A DNA stretch of 64,000 bases from Tianweitania sediminis (GTDB lineage Bacteria; Pseudomonadota; Alphaproteobacteria; Rhizobiales; Rhizobiaceae), in NCBI RefSeq assembly GCF_017813335.1, contig NZ_JAGIYY010000012.1, forward strand, positions 1 to 64,000, read 5' to 3'. The stretch's first letter is position 1; each line of letters opens with the position of its first letter. Both the position numbers and the translations under genes were made by a program. Below the pieces are notes generated by a model, which saw only the letters and a list, made by a program, of their open reading frames with translations, had not been told where the DNA came from and did no database searches. Shown here piece by piece: positions 9,148 through 17,756 of the stretch.

Positions 9148-10104
9148 ATGGACACGCATCGCGTTCTGGTCACGGGTCTGCGCGGCTTCGTTGGCTCGAC
9201 GCTGGCCGGGCGCGCCCGCGCCTCTGAGATGTCCATCGAAGTGTCCGGCCTTCTGGACGGCGACGGCAAGGCGATCGACATCCGTGATCAACCCCGTGTC
9301 GCCGACGCCGTTGCCGCCCTTCAGCCAACAGCTGTGATCCACCTGGCGGCCATCGCCTCGCCACGCGATGCGCAAGCCGAGCCGGGTGCCGCCTGGGCGG
9401 TGAACGTCATGGGAACCTTCAACCTTGCTCAAGCGGTGCTTCAGCATGCACCAAAGGCCCGCTTCGTGTTTGCCGGCAGTTCCGAAGCCTATGGCGCCTC
9501 GTTCCTCCACCAAGAGGAACCACTACGGGAAGACGCGCCCTTTCAGCCGCAGTCGGTTTATGGCGCCACCAAAGCTTCGGCCGACCTGATGCTCGCGCAG
9601 ATGGTTCGCGAGGGGCTCCGAGCGACCCGGTTCCGCCCCTTCAACCACACCGGCCGCGGCCAAACTGCCGCCTATGTCGCATCCGCTTTCGCGCGGCAGA
9701 TCGTGCGGATCGAGCGGGGCTGGCAGGAGCCGGTGATGGTGGTCGGTAATCTGGACGCGCGTCGCGACTTCCTGGACGTGCGCGATGTCGCTGATGCCTA
9801 CCTTCTGGCCGCGATGTGCAGCGACGAGAACTGCGTCGGAGATTTCAACCTTGCCACCGGCGCGCCCGTGGCCATTTCGGAGCTTCTCGACGCGCTCGTC
9901 GCCTTGTCCCCTGTCAGCATCGACGTGCGGCAGGACCCTACCTTGATGCGGCCAAGCGAGATCCCCGTGATCAGCGGAAATCCCGACAAAGCCAAGCGCC
10001 AGCTCGCTTGGCAGCCGCGCGTTTCATTGAACGAAATGCTGCGCGAGGTGCTTGGCGGCTGGCGCGAACTTGCCGATCAGGATGGGCGTCAGCTGAAAGG
10101 CTGA
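9148..10104 (+). CDS. rmd: GDP-6-deoxy-D-mannose (GDP-4-keto-6-deoxy-mannose) reductase
   Basis: A 318-residue extended SDR that reduces the Gmd product to GDP-D-rhamnose, the donor for D-rhamnan O-antigens. The Rossmann motif is VTGLRGFVGSTL near residues 8-19; the catalytic set is FAGSSEAYG and YGATKAS (YxxxK). FRPFNHTGRGQ and DARRDFLDVRDVADAY are characteristic of Rmd-type reductases. ATG 9148. A related 4-reductase or epimerase is possible, but position directly after gmd favours Rmd over GDP-fucose synthase. It ends tail-to-tail with the SapC-family gene, with three bases between the stop codons. Confidence 0.88.
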   Translation: MDTHRVLVTGLRGFVGSTLAGRARASEMSIEVSGLLDGDGKAIDIRDQPRVADAVAALQPTAVIHLAAIASPRDAQAEPGAAWAVNVMGTFNLAQAVLQHAPKARFVFAGSSEAYGASFLHQEEPLREDAPFQPQSVYGATKASADLMLAQMVREGLRATRFRPFNHTGRGQTAAYVASAFARQIVRIERGWQEPVMVVGNLDARRDFLDVRDVADAYLLAAMCSDENCVGDFNLATGAPVAISELLDALVALSPVSIDVRQDPTLMRPSEIPVISGNPDKAKRQLAWQPRVSLNEMLREVLGGWRELADQDGRQLKG

Positions 10105-10107
10105 GCC

Positions 10108-10914
10108 TCAGTTCTTCAGGAACGTGTTCCAGTCTATCTTCAGCGAGCCATCGTCTTCCGGAAGGAAGCTCTTTTCCGGAACGGTCATGCGCTGGGCGTT
10201 GGCCTTGTCCTGGGCACCCATGATGCTCCCCAACACCTGGATATTGCCGGCCGAGATCAATTGCGCATAAGCGAGCGCGAGGGCTCCCGCCTTGCGCAAG
10301 GTCAGCAACGGCTCAGCTTCCAGAGCGTTCAGCGCGGCTTCATTGACCCTGAACAAGCCGGCCACCGATTGCGCATTCTCGCCACTGCCAAGCTTCAGCG
10401 GCCAAGGCTCGATGAGGTTCGCCTCCTGCAGGGCACGCACGCCAACGGCCGTTGCCTGTTCGGCCTGCTGCAGGGTGGTCATGAACTGCATCATTCGCTG
10501 CGTTTCGGGTGCAACGCCGCCCGCCTCATCGAAGAACGGGTGACCCTGATCCCCCACAGCACTGTCTTTCACAAGACCGCTTTCTTCATCGACGCACAGA
10601 GCCAGCTTGTCGTCGTTTGTCCGCGACAAGCGGAACGGATAGCTACGCAGATAAGCAGGCGTGTACAAGCCGAGCCATCGGCCGTTCGGCCCCACCAGGA
10701 GATTGCGGTTTGGTGTCAGGCCGAGCACGGCAACCAGAACATAATTGTCACCCGCCTGCACAAACGCGAGCGGAAGCGCTCGTGCGGCATGCCCCACTTC
10801 CGCATTCGTGATCGGAACGAAGTGACGATCGCCCGCGAAGCTGAAGTTCTGCGGAGTCAGCCACTTCTTGGCACTGTGCCGATCTCGGGTGACAGCATGA
10901 ATGGCAGATGTCAT
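10108..10914 (-). CDS. SapC-family protein
   Basis: A 268-residue protein of the SapC family (PF07277), with the usual early block HFVPITNAEVGHAARALPLAF, then VLGLTPNRNLLVGPNGRWLG and YPFRLSRT. The family is named after a protein of the Campylobacter fetus surface-layer region, but its biochemical role is unknown to me. No signal peptide or membrane segment is seen. It stands alone on the minus strand inside an otherwise plus-strand polysaccharide cluster, with a 158-base gap to the divergent glycosyltransferase gene. Its presence here, near a possible surface-layer protein gene, may be meaningful or chance. Confidence 0.8.
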   Translation of the reverse strand: MTSAIHAVTRDRHSAKKWLTPQNFSFAGDRHFVPITNAEVGHAARALPLAFVQAGDNYVLVAVLGLTPNRNLLVGPNGRWLGLYTPAYLRSYPFRLSRTNDDKLALCVDEESGLVKDSAVGDQGHPFFDEAGGVAPETQRMMQFMTTLQQAEQATAVGVRALQEANLIEPWPLKLGSGENAQSVAGLFRVNEAALNALEAEPLLTLRKAGALALAYAQLISAGNIQVLGSIMGAQDKANAQRMTVPEKSFLPEDDGSLKIDWNTFLKN

Positions 10915-11072
10915 GGAGAATAAACCTTTTCATCAGACGGTTCGGGGCGTCGGAAGTGGGGCGGTGATAAACGCCAGGGGCGGATCCGGCAAGGCTCGCG
11001 GCGGTTGCGCCCGCATCACCCATCGTTTAGGCCCCTGCTGACACGTTGCACATCCAGGCTGTAAGCAAACGC

Positions 11073-12236
11073 ATGAAGGTCATCCTTTCGGTTGAACCGA
11101 TCCGCTATCCCTTGACCGGGATTGGCCGCTACACGCTTGAGCTTGCGCGCAATCTCGCCAACCTCCATGACATCGAGGAACTGCGCTTCTTTGCGGGAAC
11201 GGATTTCGTTGCCGAACTGCCGAACGGGGCCGAGGCCGCGTCGTCCGCACCCGCAACCCGACTGCAGACCGTCAAGCGAACCCTCGCTCGCCTGCCCTTT
11301 CTGCTCGACATCTATCGCCACCGAATTGACCAGGCGCGACGCACCAATCTCGCCGGCCTTAAGGATGCGGTCTACCATGGGCCGAACTTCTACCTGCCGC
11401 CGACGGAAGGTCCGTCCGTGGTGACGGTGCATGACCTGTCGATCCTGAAGATGCCGGAGTGCCATCCGCCGGAACGTGTCGCCTACATGAGCAAGGAGAT
11501 CGATCTCGCGCTAAGCCGCGCAACGATGATCGTGACCGACTCGGAATTCGTGCGGCAGGAAATCGCTGAAACCTTCAGCTGGCCGCTCGACCGTGTTTTC
11601 ACGACCTGCCTTGCCGGCAGTCCCGAGTTCTTTCCGCGATCCGATGCTGAAATGGCACCCGCGCTCTCGCCGTTCGGGCTGCAACCGGGTCGCTATGCGC
11701 TCTACGCTGGCACGATCGAGCCGCGCAAAAACCTGGTGCGGCTGCTCGACGCTTTTGAACAGTTGCCGCAGACGCTGCGTCAGCGTTATCCGCTGGTTCT
11801 GGCTGGCTACAAAGGCTGGAACAACACCGCCATCCTGGAAAGGCTACATCGGGCGGAAACGCAGGGCTGGGCGCGCTATCTCGGCTATGTTCCCGATGAA
11901 GCGCTTCCTCACCTTTTCGCCGGGGCCCGACTGTTTGCCTTTCCCTCGCTCTACGAAGGCTTCGGATTGCCCGTTCTCGAAGCCATGGCCTCGGGCGTTC
12001 CCGTCGTCTGTTCGAACGCGGCGTCCCTGCCGCAAGTCGCCGGAAATGCGGCCCTGATGATCAACGCCGAAGATGCCGCGGGTCTAACAGAAGCTTTGCA
12101 GCGCGGTTTGGAAGATGAGGAGTGGCGGCGGGACGCCGTCGCATCTGGCATCCAGCAGGCGGCTGGCTTCAGTTGGAAGCGCTGCGCCGAAGAAACCGCC
12201 GATGTTTATCGCCAGGCTTTGAAGGCAGCGGCATGA
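11073..12236 (+). CDS. GT4-family glycosyltransferase
   Basis: A 387-residue retaining GT-B glycosyltransferase. The N-terminal half starts MKVILSVEPIRYPLTGIGRY, with the glycine-rich acceptor loop. The C-terminal donor half has YAGTIEPRKNLVRLLDAF and the EX7E motif in YEGFGLPVLEAMASGVPV. ATG 11073 is preferred to an upstream in-frame TTG at 11046 because it matches the family's N-terminus. It overlaps wzm by 4 bases (ATGA), so it is in one operon with wzm and wzt. It probably adds rhamnose or mannose to the lipid-linked chain on the cytoplasmic face. Linkage and donor cannot be read from sequence. Confidence 0.88.
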   Translation: MKVILSVEPIRYPLTGIGRYTLELARNLANLHDIEELRFFAGTDFVAELPNGAEAASSAPATRLQTVKRTLARLPFLLDIYRHRIDQARRTNLAGLKDAVYHGPNFYLPPTEGPSVVTVHDLSILKMPECHPPERVAYMSKEIDLALSRATMIVTDSEFVRQEIAETFSWPLDRVFTTCLAGSPEFFPRSDAEMAPALSPFGLQPGRYALYAGTIEPRKNLVRLLDAFEQLPQTLRQRYPLVLAGYKGWNNTAILERLHRAETQGWARYLGYVPDEALPHLFAGARLFAFPSLYEGFGLPVLEAMASGVPVVCSNAASLPQVAGNAALMINAEDAAGLTEALQRGLEDEEWRRDAVASGIQQAAGFSWKRCAEETADVYRQALKAAA

Positions 12237-13045
12237 CGCCCGCGACACAGCCTCGGGGCGGGTTCGCACGCAGCTGGGCCTACCGCTACTTCGTTTTGTC
12301 CTCCATCGCGACGGATTTCCGGTTGCGCGTGGTGCGAAGCCGACTCGGTCTGGTGTGGCTGATCCTATCGCCGCTCCTGCAGGTCGCGATCTATGCTCTG
12401 GTCTTGTCAGCGGTCATGCGGGCGCGCCTGCCCGGCATCGACAATCAGTATGCTTACGCGATCTACCTGCTGGCCGGTTTTCTTGCTTGGTATCCTTTCA
12501 CTGAGATCGTAACGCGTTGCGTCACGATCTTCATCGACAATGCCAACGCCATGAAAAAGATCGCTTTTCCGCGCGCCGTGCTGCCGTTGGTGACGCTCGG
12601 GATAGCCGTCGTGAACAACCTGATCATGCTGGCTGTGGTGCTCGCAGCCTTTCTATTGATGGGCCATGCACCAAGTCTCACCGTGCTTTGGCTGCCGTTG
12701 ATCCTCGCAGTGAACCTCGGCCTGGCCATGGGCCTCGGCCTGTGTTGTGGCGTTTTGAACGTTTTCATCCGCGACATTGGACAACTCGTTCAAATCGCGC
12801 TGCAGTTTGGCTTCTGGCTCACCCCGATCGTTTATGTGATCGACATCATCCCAGCGAGCTACCGCTGGATCATTGCGCTCAATCCGGTTTTCTGGGTCGT
12901 CGACAACTACCACCGTGTTCTTGTTTATGATCTTCCACCGAACTGGCAAGCATTGGGAGCCGCCGCGGCGCTGGCCTGCCTGCTGCTCGCCTTGGGGCGC
13001 TTCATGCTGAGGCGCTCGCAGGCCGACATGATGGATGCCCTGTGA
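12233..13045 (+). CDS. wzm: O-antigen ABC exporter, permease subunit
   Basis: A 270-residue ABC-2 type permease with six hydrophobic segments. It begins with the cytoplasmic lead-in of the family (SWAYRYFVLSSIATDFRLRV, then SRLGLVWLILSPLLQVAIYA) and contains KIAFPRAVLPLVTLGIAVVN in the middle. It exports undecaprenyl-linked polysaccharide across the inner membrane together with Wzt. ATG 12233 overlaps the preceding glycosyltransferase stop. A longer reading to 12122 would run out of frame inside that gene and is not supported. It overlaps wzt by 4 bases. Confidence 0.9.
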   Translation: MTPATQPRGGFARSWAYRYFVLSSIATDFRLRVVRSRLGLVWLILSPLLQVAIYALVLSAVMRARLPGIDNQYAYAIYLLAGFLAWYPFTEIVTRCVTIFIDNANAMKKIAFPRAVLPLVTLGIAVVNNLIMLAVVLAAFLLMGHAPSLTVLWLPLILAVNLGLAMGLGLCCGVLNVFIRDIGQLVQIALQFGFWLTPIVYVIDIIPASYRWIIALNPVFWVVDNYHRVLVYDLPPNWQALGAAAALACLLLALGRFMLRRSQADMMDAL

Positions 13046-14265
13046 CAGCGCCGCTCCTGGCCCTTCAGGGTGTCGGCAAATCCTTCCGCCGCTACCGTCG
13101 CGAAATCCACCGTGTGCTGAGTTGGTTCGGCCTGCCCATGCCGCCCGTCGACGAGCGCTGGGTGCTGCGGGACATCGGCTTCGCCGTTCACCCGGGGGAA
13201 GCGGTGGGCATCGTCGGCCGCAACGGTGCCGGCAAGAGTACGCTCTTGAAGATGATCGCCGGGATCATGCGCCAAACGGAAGGAAGCATCATCGTTTCCG
13301 GCCGCATCGCTGCCATCCTTGAACTCGGCATGGGGTTCAGCGGCGAACTCACCGGACGGCAGAATGTCTTCCACGCGGCCGGGATGATGGGCTTTAGCCA
13401 CGCCGAGATCGAAGCGGCGCTGGATGACATTGCCGGCTTCGCTGAAATCGGCGCCTTTTTCGACCAGCCCATACGCGTTTATTCCAGCGGCATGCAGATG
13501 CGCCTGGCCTTTGCTGTCGCGACGGCGTTCCGGCCCGACATCCTGATCGTCGATGAAGCCTTGGCGGTGGGCGACGCTTATTTCCAGCACAAGAGCATGG
13601 AGCGGATCCGAGCTTTCCAAGCGCAGGGCACAAGCCTGATCCTCGTGTCGCACGACAAGGTCGCGCTCCAGAGCCTTTGCACACGGGCAATTCTGCTCGA
13701 CGGCGGCACCTTGCTCCGCGACGGTGATCCGCAAAGCGTCCTCGATTACTACAACGCGCTCCTTGCCAAGAAGGAAGGCGAGGAAATCGAGGTGGAAACG
13801 CTGGCTGACGGACGCGTCCGCACCATCTCCGGCACGCGCGAAGCGGTGATCGAGAGCGCAAGCCTCCTCGGTCCAGATGGCGGGCCTGCCGATACCGTGG
13901 GAGTCGGGGCAACCGTGACTCTTCTTGTTCGGGCCCGCGTGGTAAGGGAGATTCCGTCGCTTGTTCTCGGCTATGCGATCAAGGATCGCCTGGGCCAAAC
14001 ATTCTTCGGGATCAACACGGCCTTCAGCAAGCAGGGGATCGTAGCGCCACCAGTCGGCGCGACATACACGTTCCGCATCGCGTTTCCCATGATGCTGGGA
14101 CCTGGCACCTATTCGATCGCGCTTGCCTTGTCTGGGGGCGAAAGCCATCTCGACAGCAACTATGAGTGGCGCGACCTGGCACTGATGTTCGATGTGGTCA
14201 ACCTCGACAAGGCGCCTTTCGACGGCAAGATGTACATGCCGCCGGCCATCACCATCGAGCGCTAG
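13042..14265 (+). CDS. wzt: O-antigen ABC exporter, ATPase with glycan-recognition tail
   Basis: A 407-residue ATPase. The nucleotide-binding domain has Walker A GRNGAGKST (about 59-67), signature YSSGMQMRLAFA (about 146) and Walker B ILIVDEALAV (about 167). About 150 extra C-terminal residues (from near 255) match the Wzt_C type beta-sandwich (EAVIESASLLGPDG, LVLGYAIKDRLGQTFFGINT). In known systems this tail recognises the modified end of a finished O-chain and so couples chain termination to export. That fits the methyltransferase at 18829-20319. It starts at GTG 13042. It shares the tetranucleotide CTAG with the convergent acyltransferase, each reading TAG. Confidence 0.92.
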   Translation: MTAPLLALQGVGKSFRRYRREIHRVLSWFGLPMPPVDERWVLRDIGFAVHPGEAVGIVGRNGAGKSTLLKMIAGIMRQTEGSIIVSGRIAAILELGMGFSGELTGRQNVFHAAGMMGFSHAEIEAALDDIAGFAEIGAFFDQPIRVYSSGMQMRLAFAVATAFRPDILIVDEALAVGDAYFQHKSMERIRAFQAQGTSLILVSHDKVALQSLCTRAILLDGGTLLRDGDPQSVLDYYNALLAKKEGEEIEVETLADGRVRTISGTREAVIESASLLGPDGGPADTVGVGATVTLLVRARVVREIPSLVLGYAIKDRLGQTFFGINTAFSKQGIVAPPVGATYTFRIAFPMMLGPGTYSIALALSGGESHLDSNYEWRDLALMFDVVNLDKAPFDGKMYMPPAITIER

Positions 14266-15353
14266 TTTTTTCCAGCCGGTTCGACGTAGCGACCGCGCAA
14301 CGAAAGAAATGGCTGCTCAATAACCGTGAACGACAGCCAGGCGAAAGCCAGCGTTGCGGCGAGCACCAGCACGAAGTTCAGGACAAGCGCTGCGGGCCCC
14401 ACACCGCCGATCGATCCAAACAGTTGCAGCGCGATGAAGATGATCAGCGCGTGCCACATATAGATGGAAAAGCTCCATGTGCCGCCTTGCGCCAGAAAGC
14501 GATCGGCACGCGCCCCGAAAGACATGCGTCCGCCAGTGAAGCCGACGATCACCAAAGCCCAGCAGAGTGCCTCGATTGTACCCCATAGAATCCAGAACGG
14601 CTGCTTCTGTTCGGGAAGGAAGTAGCTGGCATGACGGGCCTGAAGGCCAACCGCGACAACGGTGAGAACAACACCGACGAGACAGATCAGCCGGCCTCGA
14701 AGTTCGAGCCATGCGGAACGCAGCACGAAAAGCAGACCGGCAAGCATGCCGATCAGGAACTGATCGAACCGACCCACCAGCGTGGAATAAAGCATCAGCT
14801 TGCTGTTCTCGCTGGCGAAATAAGCGCCGAGCTTCACAACAAGCATCAACGCCAGAAGCTTCAACAGATACGCAGCGCCCAGCCGACGCGTGAACTCCGC
14901 AAGGAACGGGAACACGAGGTAGAAGGTGAACTCCACCGAAATGCTCCAGGCCGGCCCCGTGACGAAGTGCCAGGAAGTCGGCGGATCGCCAATGTTCGTC
15001 ACGAAGACGTAAAGCAGGTCGGTCGCCACGAACCGATCGCGGTGGATCGCGATGGCCAATAGGAAAACCGCCAGAAAGAGCGGTGCGATGCGCAGCAGGC
15101 GATTGCGCAGGAAGGATCGATACGCGATCCCCTCGCCTTGCGTGGCGATTACCATGAAGATGAAGCCGGACAACACGAAGAACAGGCTGACGCCGGTATG
15201 GCCTTCCGAAACAATCCCGAACCAGGGATATTGCGGCAGCGGCGCCCAGCCGCCTTTGTAGCTGTGGAAGAAGTGGAATGCGAAGACCAGCAGCGCAGCC
15301 AGAAAGCGAAGCTGGTCGACCTGCGGGATGTAGCGAAGATTCTGTGACTTCAC
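14262..15353 (-). CDS. acyltransferase 3 (OafA/YrhL-type) membrane protein
   Basis: A 363-residue polytopic membrane O-acyltransferase (Acyl_transf_3 family). It starts YIPQVDQLRFLAALLVFAFH, with the conserved histidine of the first helix. The block FLRNRLLRIAPLFLAVFLLA is the typical R-x10-H-less second motif region, and FVTGPAWSISVEFTFYLVFP carries the usual WSLS/E-type motif. About ten membrane helices are visible. It probably O-acetylates the O-polysaccharide or another envelope glycan. It is last in a four-gene minus-strand run (methyltransferase, two glycosyltransferase genes, this one), 15 bases after the tandem glycosyltransferase. Confidence 0.88.
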   Translation of the reverse strand: MKSQNLRYIPQVDQLRFLAALLVFAFHFFHSYKGGWAPLPQYPWFGIVSEGHTGVSLFFVLSGFIFMVIATQGEGIAYRSFLRNRLLRIAPLFLAVFLLAIAIHRDRFVATDLLYVFVTNIGDPPTSWHFVTGPAWSISVEFTFYLVFPFLAEFTRRLGAAYLLKLLALMLVVKLGAYFASENSKLMLYSTLVGRFDQFLIGMLAGLLFVLRSAWLELRGRLICLVGVVLTVVAVGLQARHASYFLPEQKQPFWILWGTIEALCWALVIVGFTGGRMSFGARADRFLAQGGTWSFSIYMWHALIIFIALQLFGSIGGVGPAALVLNFVLVLAATLAFAWLSFTVIEQPFLSLRGRYVEPAGKN

Positions 15354-15368
15354 TGCAGGCTCCGGGCG

Positions 15369-17756
15369 TCACACGCTGCGATGGACAGGCGCATCGTTTC
15401 TGGCGATGGCGCGGAGGAAATTCTGCGCGATAGTTTCCCAGGAATAGCGATCTTCGACAACGGCACGCGCGCCCAGCACAAGCGCCTCCACCTCGCCGTC
15501 CGAAAGCGACAGGAAGCGACGGAGCGCTTCGGCAAGCGATCCGTCGAAGCCGAGAAAATGGCGGTCTGGCTGCACAAGCAAACCGCGGGCGCCAAACAGG
15601 CTGGACACCACGGGAATGCCCGCCGCGAAATAGTCCAGCATCTTAAGGTTGGTGCCCGAGCCGGAGCGCATGGGATTGAGCGCCACATGCGCGGCGGCGA
15701 GAAGGTCGTCTCGCACGAGGCTCGAAACCGGCCCCAGCAGGTCGACATTCGGTGGCAGCGCTCGCCCTGAGAAGGGACCGCACACGCTGCCGATCACGAT
15801 GAAACGGACCGCTTGCATCTGTTCGGCGGTGCCCAGGATTTCTTCCACGGCTTCGATGTTGGGCTGGTGCCAGCTGCCCATGAAGAGCGCGATCGGCTGA
15901 CCAAGCGAACTCGCGGCCTGCAGCTGCCGACGCTTTCCCGGTGCGGTGTATCGAATATCTTCGAGCGCGACCCCGTTGGGCACCTCGTGCGTTACCGCCA
16001 AGGTCGGACCATAGAGGGATCGCAGTCGGTCAAGGTCGCGCTGGGCGCAGGCGAAAACATGCGAAGCCACCTGCCAGGCGCGCTTCTCCACGTCTTCGAC
16101 CGCCTGAAGCAGGGCACCCGCCCCCGCATACGGCGCCAGCACCCCGCTTTTCACATCAATTTCGACATCCTGCGCCTCATACCACAGAGGCTTCGCGCCG
16201 AGAGCGCTGCGGAGCGGCTCAAGGAGGTAGGGATGGCAGGCTATTCCCGCTTCAGACGTGGCGCAGGCGTTTGCCAGCGCTTCCCCGTATTCGGGCGTGA
16301 ACTCCACCGCCAGCGCGGCCGCGACGTCGCCGACCGGCTGGCGTCCGACCTGTTCGGCAATTTTCTGTTCGTAGCGCAGGTGGCGCGGTGATTTGGCGAT
16401 GCGGATCTCCACCAGCCCTGGCGCGATCTCACGAGGGGCAGCCGCCGTGTCGTCGAGCGACACGATGTCGATGTCATAGTGATGCGCCATATGGCGGTAA
16501 AGATGGAAAACCCGTGATTGTCCGCCGCCCATGGGCGGATCGATCGGAAAGGTCGTGGCGACCGTGAGCTTCGGCTTGTGTTCGGCATCGACCCGAGCCG
16601 CCTTTGTCGGCCGCTCCATCAGGCCATCGAAAACAGCACTCCACGTGACACTCGCCACCCGCTCGCGCGCTCTCTCGCCCAACTGCCGCGCCCGATCCGG
16701 CTCTTGCGCGAGTTCGTTCAGGCAATCGCCCAAGGCTTTTGCATTGGGCGCAGCCACCAGGCCGGTTTCGCCGTGCCGGACGAACTCCGTTGGCCCACCT
16801 GAGTCGGAAACCGTCACCACGGGCTTGCCGCTTCGCATGGCTTCCACCGTGATCAGGCCGTAGTCCTCATCCTGGGGCGTGAAAGGCACCGCAAGAGCGC
16901 CCGCATAAAGCGCTGGCATCTCCGCATCGGCCACAAAGCCGAGAAAGCGCACCCGCCCATCGCCCTTGGCCAGATTCTTCAGCCGGGCCTCATCAGGACC
17001 TGCACCCGCAATGAGAAGCGGGATGTCAGCCTGCACGAACTGCATGGCCTCGATAATGAGGTCCAGCCGCTTCGGTCCGTCGAGCCGGCTCGAGGTGAAG
17101 AAATACTTGCCCTCCCCGCAGCGATAATCGTTTCGATGCGGTGGCGGATGCAAAACGCCGACCTTGGCGCCGGGTGGGAAATAGTCGCGGCGATTGGCCA
17201 CCATTTCGGAAATGGCTGCGTGACGTTGGATCCGTGCCTGGGAAAGTGCGATCCCGTCGAGAAAATGCACTATGGCGCGGGCAAGTGGTCCTGGAAAAGC
17301 GAACACGTCGTCCGCCAGATCGGTCTCGCGCAGCGCCTTGTAGCGCGCAAAGAACTCCGGCAGCACCTGGTCGTGGGCGCCGTGGTCACCGGCCATGTCC
17401 GCCATCCATGTTGCCAGCCCCGCTGCACGCGGTGAAGCGATCTCGTGCAGACCGGCATAGGTGTCGTACAAGCCCCGCAGCCGGTGCAGCATGTAACAGA
17501 CATGGTTCGGATGCCGTACCATCCAGGCCGGGTACTTGCCCGAGATCACACAATCGTAGCGGCTGAGGTCGAGTTCGGAAAAGGCCTGGTAGGACACCAC
17601 CAACCCGTCGAGCGTGTTTTCGGGGACGACCAACGAGACGATGTCGCAGCTGTGAGCTGTTTCCTGCTCGATATGGTTCTGCAGCCCCCACCACAGGTTT
17701 TCAGCACCACCCAACGCGAAAGGGATGGGATGGCCTGTGACGATCGCGATCTTCAT
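15369..17756 (-). CDS. two-domain (tandem) GT4 glycosyltransferase
   Basis: A 795-residue fusion of two complete GT-B glycosyltransferases. The first (about 1-385) starts MKIAIVTGHPIPFALGGAEN and has FTPQDEDYGLITVEAMRSGK, containing the EX7E motif. The second (about 395-795) starts KLTVATTFPIDPPMGGGQSR and ends with ALNPMRSGSGTNLKMLDYFA and the donor-site tail. The first half is a clear paralogue of the protein encoded next upstream (17753-18829). Its start overlaps that gene's stop by 4 bases. Fused transferases in O-polysaccharide loci often build a two-sugar repeat or set two linkages, so alternating rhamnosylation is plausible (inference). ATG 17756. Confidence 0.88.
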   Translation of the reverse strand: MKIAIVTGHPIPFALGGAENLWWGLQNHIEQETAHSCDIVSLVVPENTLDGLVVSYQAFSELDLSRYDCVISGKYPAWMVRHPNHVCYMLHRLRGLYDTYAGLHEIASPRAAGLATWMADMAGDHGAHDQVLPEFFARYKALRETDLADDVFAFPGPLARAIVHFLDGIALSQARIQRHAAISEMVANRRDYFPPGAKVGVLHPPPHRNDYRCGEGKYFFTSSRLDGPKRLDLIIEAMQFVQADIPLLIAGAGPDEARLKNLAKGDGRVRFLGFVADAEMPALYAGALAVPFTPQDEDYGLITVEAMRSGKPVVTVSDSGGPTEFVRHGETGLVAAPNAKALGDCLNELAQEPDRARQLGERARERVASVTWSAVFDGLMERPTKAARVDAEHKPKLTVATTFPIDPPMGGGQSRVFHLYRHMAHHYDIDIVSLDDTAAAPREIAPGLVEIRIAKSPRHLRYEQKIAEQVGRQPVGDVAAALAVEFTPEYGEALANACATSEAGIACHPYLLEPLRSALGAKPLWYEAQDVEIDVKSGVLAPYAGAGALLQAVEDVEKRAWQVASHVFACAQRDLDRLRSLYGPTLAVTHEVPNGVALEDIRYTAPGKRRQLQAASSLGQPIALFMGSWHQPNIEAVEEILGTAEQMQAVRFIVIGSVCGPFSGRALPPNVDLLGPVSSLVRDDLLAAAHVALNPMRSGSGTNLKMLDYFAAGIPVVSSLFGARGLLVQPDRHFLGFDGSLAEALRRFLSLSDGEVEALVLGARAVVEDRYSWETIAQNFLRAIARNDAPVHRSV

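Noticed and set aside
10102-10110. Short palindrome CTGAG-C-CTCAG at the rmd/SapC junction as a terminator
   Set aside because: The 5-bp stem with a single-base loop cannot fold as a hairpin.
12925-14148. 407-codon minus-strand open frame
   Set aside because: Antisense to wzt.
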